8,209 bases of DNA. It comes from Phycisphaerales bacterium (GTDB taxonomy: Bacteria > Planctomycetota > Phycisphaerae > Tepidisphaerales > Tepidisphaeraceae). Below are positions 1 to 5,478 of this stretch, piece by piece. Each line of letters begins with the position of its first letter. Position 1 is the stretch's first letter. The notes beneath the pieces were generated by a model, which had not been told where the DNA came from, ran no database searches, and was given only the letters and a program-made list of their open reading frames with translations. A program made the position numbers and the translations under genes. Location of the stretch: positions 1 through 8,209 of the forward strand of contig JAQGHK010000027.1 of NCBI GenBank assembly GCA_028288875.1, written 5' to 3'.

Positions 1-17
1 GTGGGATCTTTTTCAGC

Positions 18-22
18 AGGAG
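18..22 (+). promoter_or_regulatory. Ribosome binding site of the SUFU gene
   Basis: AGGAG ends six bases before the GTG at 29. It favours that start over a reading frame entering from outside the window. Confidence 0.45.
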
Positions 23-28
23 CGCAAC

Positions 29-628
29 GTGGACGATGGCGAATGGAAGCAGATGTGGGACGCCCGCAAGGGCGCGCTCGAAAGCGCACTGGGGCCGGCG
101 GACGATGGCGTGTTCACCGCGATGCCGCCGTTTTATCTCGGCGGGGCGGCCGATGTGCTTCCTTTCTCCCAGCACGTGCCCGGCCGGATGTTCGCCACGT
201 GCGGGCTACTCGGTGAAGAATCGCAAAAGCCCAATATCATCGGAACCTACGAACTGGCCATCGCCCATCGCGATGACAGCAGTTGGGGGCCGAACATTAT
301 TTCGCGCCTCGCGCGCTACACGTGCGATGCCGAGTTGCAGCCCGGCCAGACGATGAGCATCGGCACGGCGGTGCCGGCGAAATCGACCATCGCGGCATTC
401 TTCTTCGACGATTACCGGCGGTTCAAATTCGAAGGCATCGACGCCGGCCTGGTGCTGTGCATCGGGCTCACCGCAGACGAACTGGACGCCTGCCAGAACG
501 GCCGGCGCCAGGAAGTCTACGACGCCCTCAAGGCCGCCGGCGTTTATCCGTACACTGATCTGTTTCGGCCATCGGTCCTAAAGCCCAAAAAAGGCGGCCT
601 GTGGAACCGCCTGACCGGCGGCGCGTAG
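29..628 (+). CDS. SUFU (suppressor of fused) domain protein
   Basis: The product is 199 residues and matches the bacterial SUFU-domain family along its whole length. Recognisable segments are an N-terminal helix with WDARKGALESALG (10-22), PFYLGGAADVLPF (34-46), YELAIAHRDDSSWGPNIISR (74-93) continuing into LARYT, the strand AELQPGQTMSIG (101-112), and the C-terminal GVYPYTDLFRPSVL (171-184). The molecular role of these bacterial proteins is not settled. Some SUFU domains are predicted immunity proteins of polymorphic toxin systems, but no toxin gene is visible here. It is probably cytoplasmic, with no signal peptide or membrane segment. The GTG at 29 is chosen because AGGAG at 18-22 lies six bases upstream and family members start near this helix. 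The frame stays open to the window edge, so a slightly longer N-terminus is possible. The stop is TAG. Confidence 0.82.
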   Translation: MDDGEWKQMWDARKGALESALGPADDGVFTAMPPFYLGGAADVLPFSQHVPGRMFATCGLLGEESQKPNIIGTYELAIAHRDDSSWGPNIISRLARYTCDAELQPGQTMSIGTAVPAKSTIAAFFFDDYRRFKFEGIDAGLVLCIGLTADELDACQNGRRQEVYDALKAAGVYPYTDLFRPSVLKPKKGGLWNRLTGGA

Positions 629-666
629 CCGACGGCATTTCCAACGCCTGATTTTGATCCAACATT

Positions 667-697
667 CGTAAAACCCTGGCAGCCGTGAAACCCTGGC
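667..697. repeat. Two-copy 14-bp direct repeat, 17-bp period
   Basis: The unit CGTRAAACCCTGGC occurs at 667-680 and 684-697, separated by AGC. It lies in the 98-base gap between the SUFU stop and the M50 start codon. It could be a regulator binding site or a chance short duplication. Nothing in the sequence decides between them. Confidence 0.4.
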
Positions 698-726
698 GAA
701 TCCTATCGGCGAAGATTCCCTCAACG

Positions 727-1629
727 ATGTGGGCGCGGTGGCGACTCTTTTCCGTGGCGGGCGTGCCGCTTTCGTTTCATTGAACGTGTTTTCCGCTGGC
801 GATTTTCTGGGCGATCTGGGCCGTGCCCGAATACCAGTGGCGGCCGTGGGCCTCGGTCGAACTGGCGCGCATTTTTCTGATCGTGCTGCTGCACGAGTTA
901 GGGCACGCGGTCGTCGGCCGGTGGATGGGGTGCGCGGCTACGGAAATCATCCTGTCGCCGGTGGGCGGGCTGGCAAAGATCGAAGGCGCGCGGCGATAGT
1001 CGGCGGATTTGCTGATCACGATGGCCGGGCCGGGCGCGAACGTTGTTTTGCTGCTGATCTCGGCGTTCCTTTACTGGAACGTTGGCCCGCGCTATCCGGG
1101 CGATATCGCCCTGGCGATCCAGCGGCTTACGTTCGCGAACCTGGGCATGTTGATCCTGAACCTGCTGCCGATCTGGCCGCTGGACGGCGGCCGCATGCTG
1201 CAGGCCATCGCGGCACGCTGCCTGGGCGTGATCCGCGGCTGGCTGCTGACGTGTGCGATCGGGCTGACGTTATCGCTCGGCGCCAGTGCGTGGCTGGCGT
1301 TCAAAGACCCAACCATCCTTGCGGCCTCGATCTCGCCACTGATCTTCTTCCTCGTGCCAAATGTTCAATGGACGGTCGGCATGCTCAGGGCCGAACGCGA
1401 ACGAGGCATCAACCGCGCGGCCCGCTGCCCCTGGTGCGGCACGCACCCGCTAAACGGAGCGACAGGCCTTTGCATGCAGTGCGGCGAAGCCTGCAATCTC
1501 CTGACCGACACCCGCGACTGCTGGAACTGCGGCGTGACAGAGGGCGAAATCACCCGCGGATACTGCGGCGGCACGGCGGACGTGCGCCGATGGAGCGACG
1601 ACGCGGCCGCGGCAGCAGCAACGGGATAA
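727..1629 (+). pseudogene. M50 (site-2 protease) family metalloprotease with C-terminal Cys-rich module, broken by two in-frame stops
   Basis: Read as one frame of 300 codons from ATG 727, this is an intramembrane zinc metalloprotease of the M50 family. Such proteases cleave membrane-anchored substrates, for example anti-sigma factors. It has an N-terminal WRLFSVAGVPLSFH, the zinc motif HELGH (codons 56-60), PVGGLAKIEGARR, MAGPGANVVLLL, and the third ligand in LLPIWPLDGG with Asp at codon 153. Several hydrophobic membrane segments follow. The C-terminus carries CPWC, CMQC and CWNC plus further Cys, resembling paired zinc ribbons. Codon 19 is TGA (781-783), where relatives usually have the Trp of a His-Trp pair. 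Codon 91 is TAG (997-999), one C-to-T change from CAG. There is no frameshift between or after the stops. The longest remaining open piece starts at TTG 1009 and encodes 206 residues with the Asp motif but no HExxH, so it could not be an active protease. A simple gene caller might report only 1009-1629. Confidence 0.8.
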
Positions 1630-1685
1630 TCTGCGGGACATTGAACCGGCCCGCGATTACAATCGTGGCTTCAAATCGGCCTGGC

Positions 1686-1691
1686 GGAGGG
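1686..1691 (+). promoter_or_regulatory. Ribosome binding site of the PEP-CTERM gene
   Basis: GGAGGG lies seven bases before ATG 1699 and supports that start, which also gives a complete signal peptide. Confidence 0.7.
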
Positions 1692-1698
1692 TGCGGGC

Positions 1699-2751
1699 AT
1701 GCGAATTTCGAAAAGCGTTGTGATGATTGGCGCGATGGCCGGCGTCATCGGCCTGGCGGGCCTGGCACGGGCGGACGTGTTTATCAGTGGGTTTTCGAGC
1801 GCCCCGGCGGGCAACAGGCTGCTGCACCTGTCCGACGCAGGCGTGATGCTCAACAGCGGTACGGTGGGGACCGAAGAGGCCAACGCCGTGGCCGTCGGGG
1901 CGGGCGGGACTGTTTACGTGGCGTTGAATACGCTCGGCTATGGATCCATCGCCCGGTTTAACGGCGTGACGGCCACCTACCTCGACACGATCAGCGGGCA
2001 GACCAGCACCGGCACGGCGGTGTACGGCATCCCCAGCGGCATCGCGACGGACGGCATCGGGAACCTGTATGCCACGACCAATCAGTTTCGGACCCTCGCC
2101 AGTCCGACGCGCGGGCTGCTGCGGTTTGATTTGAAGACCGGCAAATACGCGGCCCAGAGTTTGGCGCGGCCCGTCGACGGCTCTGACGACGCCATGGACG
2201 TGGCCGTCGGGCCGGACGGCCACGCTTACGAAATTCTTGCCGCCGACGGCGTCGTCCGCACCGATCCGAACAACCTGGCCGGCCAAACCTTCATTGCCGC
2301 CGGCGCGGGCGGCATGACCTCGCCGACCGCCCTGGCGTTCGGCCCGGACGGCAATCTGTACGTGGCGAATTTTACGAGCCCCAATGGCGTGCGCACGGGG
2401 TCGGTGCTGCGCTTCGACGGCGCGACGGGGAACTATCTCGATACATTCATTCCCCCGAGCGCCGGCGTGTTCAGCGACCTGGCGTTTAACGGGCCGGACC
2501 TGCTTGCGGTGGTTTCCGACAGCAATTCGATTCTTCGGTATAACGCGACCACCGGCGCCTATGGCGGCGTGTTTTACAACTCGCCGACGTTCAGCATCAG
2601 ACGTGTGGCGGCGGGCGCGGTGCCGGAACCGGCCAGCCTGGGCGCGATCGTCCTGGCGGCCGGCGGATTGCTGCGCCGGCGACGCCGGCACGCTGTCGGC
2701 ACATCGACGCGTTTGGGCCCAATGGACGCGCGGCCCATGGCCGCTTTTTAG
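1699..2751 (+). CDS. Exported NHL/SMP-30-like beta-propeller protein with PEP-CTERM sorting signal
   Basis: The 350-residue product begins with a Sec signal peptide: MRISK, a hydrophobic core, and predicted cleavage after GLARA near residue 25. The body has about six blade-like repeats, each with an alternating hydrophobic strand, a GPDGNLYVAN-type turn and a following strand such as SVLRFDGATGNYLDT. Clear copies are AVAVGAGGTVYVA, GIATDGIGNLYAT, DVAVGPDGHAYEI and ALAFGPDGNLYVA. This predicts a six-bladed propeller of the NHL/SMP-30 type. The C-terminus carries VPEPASLG (308-315), a hydrophobic stretch and RRRRRHA (326-332). That is the PEP-CTERM signal recognised by exosortase, so the protein should be processed at the cell envelope or in the exopolysaccharide layer. 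Such signals normally end soon after the Arg cluster, but here 18 more residues follow and the last codons lie inside a terminator hairpin. No catalytic residues or substrate can be named. It is a single-gene unit with its own terminator. Confidence 0.88.
   Translation: MRISKSVVMIGAMAGVIGLAGLARADVFISGFSSAPAGNRLLHLSDAGVMLNSGTVGTEEANAVAVGAGGTVYVALNTLGYGSIARFNGVTATYLDTISGQTSTGTAVYGIPSGIATDGIGNLYATTNQFRTLASPTRGLLRFDLKTGKYAAQSLARPVDGSDDAMDVAVGPDGHAYEILAADGVVRTDPNNLAGQTFIAAGAGGMTSPTALAFGPDGNLYVANFTSPNGVRTGSVLRFDGATGNYLDTFIPPSAGVFSDLAFNGPDLLAVVSDSNSILRYNATTGAYGGVFYNSPTFSIRRVAAGAVPEPASLGAIVLAAGGLLRRRRRHAVGTSTRLGPMDARPMAAF
2730..2749 (+). terminator. Intrinsic terminator overlapping the PEP-CTERM gene end
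   Basis: A perfect 6-bp stem, GCGGCC/GGCCGC, with loop CAT (2730-2744) is followed by TTTTT. The hairpin lies inside the last codons, and the T run includes the first base of the TAG stop. A competing stem, GGCCGCT (2739-2745) with AGCGGCC (2750-2756), shares one arm. Confidence 0.6.
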
Positions 2752-2792
2752 CGGCCGGCTCAGCGGTGTCACGGTATGGGCGGGCAACTTCT

Positions 2793-2867
2793 ATGGACAT
2801 CGAGCAAGCCTGGATAAGAATCGAGACATGACTGGCGGCCCGGGCGCCGGCGGTTCTGGCGTCGCTG
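2793..2867 (+). other. Severed N-terminal coding segment of the SMI1/KNR4 gene, ending in TGA
   Basis: In the frame of the downstream SMI1/KNR4 gene, ATG 2793 opens MDIEQAWIRIET, then TGA (2829-2831), then LAARAPAVLASL and the Met at 2868. SMI1/KNR4 proteins commonly begin with an I-x-x-A-W helix followed by a second Trp-Leu pair. The TGA stands exactly where that second Trp (TGG) is expected. The segment was therefore part of the gene, and the stop is a recent change or a sequence error. Confidence 0.7.
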
Positions 2868-3425
2868 ATGCCGGGCGCATCGGCTGATGAGATCGCACGG
2901 GTGGAAGCCGCCATCGGCATTCCGCTTCCGCCAGAAATGCGTCAGTCGCTGCTGCGGCACGCGGGGCAGACCGACGACGCGGCCGGCGGGCTGTTTCCGC
3001 ATTCGGACGTGATGGGCCCCGAGCCGGCGTGGCGGCTGCTGACGTTCGAAGAGATCCAGCGCGAACTGACGCTGATGAACGAAATGATGGCGGCGGGCGA
3101 ATTCCGCGGGCGCAAGGCGACGCTCAAAACGGGCAAACCAAAAACAGGCGAATCGAAATCAGGCGAACAGAATGCCGGCGAGCAGACCGAGTGGTGGCCG
3201 GCCGGGTGGGTGCCGATCGCGGGCAACGGCGGCGGCGACCTGGCCTGCCTGGACCTCTCGCCCGGCGGCGCGGGGCGCGTGGTCCAGTTCGGTCATGCGT
3301 CGGCGAAGCGCGTGGTGTTTGCGCCGTCATTCGCCGCGTGGCTGGCGACCCTGGCCGACGGGCTGGAGGCCGGCCGGTATCAGTTTGATCCGGACGATGG
3401 ATTGGTGGAGGCGGACGAGGACTAG
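2868..3425 (+). CDS. SMI1/KNR4 (SUKH) family protein, N-terminally truncated
   Basis: From ATG 2868 the frame encodes 185 residues with the SMI1/KNR4 pattern. Motifs in order are a start helix SADEIARVEAAIGIPLPPEM (residues 5-24), an Arg-His-x-Gly-Gln segment, LLTFEEIQREL, a Trp-rich strand WWPAGWVPIAGNGGGDLACL, VVQFGHASAKRVVFAPSF, and an acidic tail. SUKH proteins are often immunity proteins of contact-dependent toxin systems, and others have unknown cellular roles; no partner toxin is visible. The protein looks soluble. The natural gene probably starts at ATG 2793 (210 codons before the stop), but a TGA at 2829 cuts off its first helix. Translation from 2868 would have no clear ribosome binding site, so expression is doubtful. 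Residues 87-106 are a lysine/glycine/glutamate repeat in a loop. The stop is TAG. Confidence 0.78.
   Translation: MPGASADEIARVEAAIGIPLPPEMRQSLLRHAGQTDDAAGGLFPHSDVMGPEPAWRLLTFEEIQRELTLMNEMMAAGEFRGRKATLKTGKPKTGESKSGEQNAGEQTEWWPAGWVPIAGNGGGDLACLDLSPGGAGRVVQFGHASAKRVVFAPSFAAWLATLADGLEAGRYQFDPDDGLVEADED
3126..3185 (+). repeat. Four-copy 15-bp tandem repeat inside the SMI1/KNR4 gene
   Basis: Four imperfect 15-base units encode KTGKP, KTGES, KSGEQ and NAGEQ. The repeat keeps the reading frame and sits in the linker just before the conserved Trp-rich strand. It is clearly more A-rich than the surrounding gene. Confidence 0.8.
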
Positions 3426-3704
3426 CGGACGGCCGATCGCGCGCGGGCGATGGAGCCTTGGTCAGGTGGAGCACGCGCGAACGTCGCGATCATGGTCATC
3501 GAGACGTCGTTGCTCGGCGATGTGGAACGACGCGGTTGTAAAACGTAACGAAAATTGCAAACGCGCAGCGCCTTCGATTGTGGTTTTGCGCAAGGCATTT
3601 TCGACTATTTCGGCCGGGATTCAGGCGGGGGTTAGACGCGATTTCTGAAGCGAAATTTTGGCGCTGCGCGGGTGACCGACAATGGCGCAGCGCGCGGCGC
3701 GAAA
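3426..3704. other. Gene-free stretch with three complementary GC-rich arms
   Basis: I find no credible gene here. It lies between the 3' ends of two convergent genes. CGCGCAGCGCC (3562-3572) is an exact reverse complement of GGCGCTGCGCG (3660-3670). The latter can also pair with GCGCAGCGC (3685-3693), so two structures would compete. The part from about 3536 to 3660 is noticeably more AT-rich than the flanks. A structured RNA or a degenerate repeat element are both possible. Confidence 0.4.
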
Positions 3705-3735
3705 AAGCTCGGCCCGCTTAGAGCGGGCCGAGCTT
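3701..3735 (-). terminator. Strong hairpin, terminator orientation for the - strand regulator
   Basis: The arms AAGCTCGGCCCGCT (3705-3718) and AGCGGGCCGAGCTT (3722-3735) form a perfect 14-bp stem with a TAG loop. On the - strand the stem is followed by T residues (the A run at 3702-3706), as in an intrinsic terminator. It lies about 240 bases beyond the stop of the regulator gene. On the + strand no T run follows it. Confidence 0.7.
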
Positions 3736-3872
3736 GGATAGAGACAGAATACATTCGCCGGCCCCGGAAGTCGGCCAAAATCTTGGGGACGGCGAGATTT
3801 TTCCGCGGGGAGGTGAGGTGATCGTCGGCGTGGCGACCTGGGCGGGATGGGACGGTGGAATGAGACTTTGTT

Positions 3873-3947
3873 TAGCCGCGAGCTTGCTCGCGGGGGGAGC
3901 GTGGAAGGACTTGGTCGCATTAAGAAGCGCGAGCGAGCTCGCGGCTA
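3873..3947. repeat. Inverted pair of REP-like palindromes
   Basis: TAGCCGCGAGCTTGCTCGCG (3873-3892) and CGCGAGCGAGCTCGCGGCTA (3928-3947) are near-perfect reverse complements with one mismatch. Each is itself palindromic around CGCGAGC/GCTCGCG. A spacer of about 35 bases separates them. This is the geometry of a REP doublet, a dispersed non-coding repeat usually mobilised by a REP-associated tyrosine transposase. It lies just past the 3' end of the regulator gene. Confidence 0.7.
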
Positions 3948-3973
3948 CGCCTGAGTATGGATTGCCTCGTCCG

Positions 3974-5170
3974 TCACGCGGTGGTTTGTTTGCGGAAGCT
4001 GCCGGGGGTGCGGCCGAGCTTTTGTTTGAAGACGGCGTTCATGTAAATCTGCGTGCCGAAGCCGGCGCGGCCGGCGACGTCTTTGAGTGTAAGTGTCGTA
4101 TCCGTCAATAGTTCCACGGCCCGATTCAGGCGGACGCGGACCATTTCTTCATTGACGCTGCGCCCCACCGCTTTGCGGAACCGGCGTTCGAGGACGCTGC
4201 GGGAGACGTGGACCTGGCGGACGAGGTCGTCCACGCTCAGGCCGTCACAGGCCCGCTGGCGCAGGACGCGCAGGGCCTGGGCGACGGTGCTGTCATCGAT
4301 GGCGAGGATGTCGGTGCTGGCGCGGGCGACGACGCCGGCGGGTTCGACATAGACCGGGGCGGCAGGCGCGGGGTGGCCATCCATCATGCGATCGAGCACG
4401 GCGGCGGCTTCGTAACCTCTTTGATGATCATTGATTATGACGCTGCTTAAGGGTGGCATGGCGATGCGGCAGATGACTTCGTCATTGTCGGCCCCGACCA
4501 CCGCGACGACCTCGGGCACGCTGATGCGAAGGCGCTGGCAGGCTTCGAGGACCTGTTGGCCCATCAAATCATTGGTGGTCATGATACCGACGGGCTTGGG
4601 CAGGCCGCTGAGCCATTCGGTTACGCTGCGCTGCTGTTGCTCCCACTGGACCGGTCCCCCACTGCCCCGGCCGGGAAGGGGGAAATCCCATTGATGACAG
4701 GTAAGTCCTTTTTCGGAAAGGGCTTGGACGAACCCTTCGCGGCGGCGTTCGGACCAGAATTGGCCGGGATAAGCGCAGAAGCCGAAGTGCTTAAACCCGC
4801 GTTCCATCAGATGTTCCGCCCCGAGCCGGCCGATGGAGCGGTCATTGGCCCGCACCAGCGGCATATTCGGCCGAGTGACATGGCCGGCGACATCAACGAC
4901 AGGGACGCCGACGTTCAGGATTTCGTCGGCCGCCAGCTCGTTCAGAGCAGCGATAATGCCATCGCCATTCCACGTTTCGAGCCAACTGGTAAGCGATTTT
5001 TCGACGGTATCCGGCTTCAAATAAATCGCCCAAGGCCGGTGTTCCTGCATGTAACGAGCCACGCCCGCCAGCATCATCCGCCGTGGGGAAACGGCAGATT
5101 CCACAATTAAAGCGACATGTTTGAGTGGCTGAGGTTCGGTCACAAGTTCGATTTCGTAAGTAAGCGTCAT
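3974..5170 (-). CDS. XylR-like transcriptional regulator (LacI-type sensor domain + AraC-type HTH)
   Basis: The product is 398 residues from ATG 5170. The N-terminal two thirds form a periplasmic-binding-protein-like sensor of the LacI/GalR kind. Visible are HVALIVESAVSPRRMMLAGV, GDGIIAA, VPVVDVAGH, RSIGRLGAEHLMERGFKHFGFCAYPG, IMTTNDLMGQQVLEACQ and AVVGADNDEVICRIAMPPLSSV. The last 100 or so residues form an AraC-type double HTH with VHVSRSVLERRFRKAVGRS and DVAGRAGFGTQIYMNAVFKQKLGRTPGSFR. This is the XylR-type architecture, so the ligand is probably a sugar and the protein a cytoplasmic activator or repressor. The ATG at 5170 is preferred over an upstream TTG at 5200 because AGGA lies just before it and the TTG segment would encode a poly-Arg stretch inside an inverted repeat. 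The stop is TGA; the next in-frame stop is TAA 17 codons further on. The gene is divergent from the pseudopilin gene and may regulate it as well as itself. Confidence 0.92.
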   Translation of the reverse strand: MTLTYEIELVTEPQPLKHVALIVESAVSPRRMMLAGVARYMQEHRPWAIYLKPDTVEKSLTSWLETWNGDGIIAALNELAADEILNVGVPVVDVAGHVTRPNMPLVRANDRSIGRLGAEHLMERGFKHFGFCAYPGQFWSERRREGFVQALSEKGLTCHQWDFPLPGRGSGGPVQWEQQQRSVTEWLSGLPKPVGIMTTNDLMGQQVLEACQRLRISVPEVVAVVGADNDEVICRIAMPPLSSVIINDHQRGYEAAAVLDRMMDGHPAPAAPVYVEPAGVVARASTDILAIDDSTVAQALRVLRQRACDGLSVDDLVRQVHVSRSVLERRFRKAVGRSVNEEMVRVRLNRAVELLTDTTLTLKDVAGRAGFGTQIYMNAVFKQKLGRTPGSFRKQTTA

Positions 5171-5172
5171 TT

Positions 5173-5200
5173 TTGTCCTGCGCCGCCGGGCGCAGGACAA
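5173..5200 (-). promoter_or_regulatory. Perfect 12-bp inverted repeat covering the regulator ribosome binding site
   Basis: TTGTCCTGCGCC (5173-5184) and GGCGCAGGACAA (5189-5200) are exact reverse complements with a four-base centre. On the - strand the second arm contains AGGA, the likely Shine-Dalgarno sequence, and ends two bases before ATG 5170. The hairpin would hide the ribosome binding site. Alternatively, the dyad is an autoregulatory operator. Confidence 0.7.
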
Positions 5201-5318
5201 TATTTCGTTCGGCCGGCTAAGGCCGTTTAGATGCCACGGTAATTTTACACCATGCCGCGAAAACTTAATTCAAAGACTGATTCACGTAACAGTTTGGGCT
5301 ATTCATTGATAAAAAGCG
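5201..5318. promoter_or_regulatory. Divergent intergenic region with a possible - strand promoter
   Basis: This is the AT-richest part of the window. On the - strand TAAAAT (5242-5247) resembles a -10 box for the regulator, with TTAAGT (5263-5268) 15 bases upstream as a weak -35. I could not assign a convincing sigma-70 promoter for the pseudopilin on the + strand. Confidence 0.3.
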
Positions 5319-5358
5319 CCGATATTCTGTTCATATCGGGCAAGTCAGAGGACTTGCC
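5319..5358. promoter_or_regulatory. Two abutting perfect dyads, candidate operators
   Basis: CCGATAT (5319-5325) pairs with ATATCGG (5333-5339) across a seven-base centre. GGCAAGTC (5339-5346) pairs with GACTTGCC (5351-5358) across AGAG. Both are perfect and share base 5339. They lie about 120 bases upstream of the pseudopilin start and 150 bases upstream of the regulator start. A further short dyad, GCCAAG-AG-CTTGGC, is at 5404-5417. Confidence 0.45.
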
Positions 5359-5469
5359 TGCGAGTTTCATTTCGTAAGTCGGCAGGCCGCCACCATGCGG
5401 TTTGCCAAGAGCTTGGCGGAACCGGCGGCCGAACACGGCCCTTCTGTTAGGCGGCGGCAATGTTGTTGT

Positions 5470-5474
5470 GGAGG
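5470..5474 (+). promoter_or_regulatory. Ribosome binding site deciding the pseudopilin start
   Basis: GGAGG lies four bases before ATG 5479. It selects that start over the in-frame ATG at 5395, which would put 28 extra residues in front of the short prepilin leader. Confidence 0.8.
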
Positions 5475-5478
5475 CGTT

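Noticed and set aside
667..697. Direct repeats as the start of a CRISPR array
   Set aside because: There are only two copies with a three-base spacer. No other regularly spaced repeat was found in the window.
781..783. TGA as a selenocysteine codon in the M50 gene
   Set aside because: The family has Trp here, not Cys, and the site is outside the active site.
997..999. TAG as a pyrrolysine codon or programmed readthrough
   Set aside because: It is in a variable stretch where CAG is the simple parent codon, and TAG ends several other genes in the window.
729..1961. A 410-codon open frame on the + strand
   Set aside because: It is an Arg/Gly-rich shadow in another frame. The M50 motifs and the PEP-CTERM signal peptide lie in the neighbouring frames.
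1657..2787. A 376-codon open frame on the - strand
   Set aside because: It is antisense to the PEP-CTERM propeller gene, has a basic His/Arg/Ala-rich composition and no recognisable motif.
3734..4111. Open frames on the + strand over 3734-5110
   Set aside because: They are mostly antisense to the XylR-like regulator or run through the REP pair, and none has a family motif.
5395..5478. ATG 5395 as the pseudopilin start
   Set aside because: It would bury the prepilin leader behind 28 residues including CCC. ATG 5479 has a GGAGG at proper distance.
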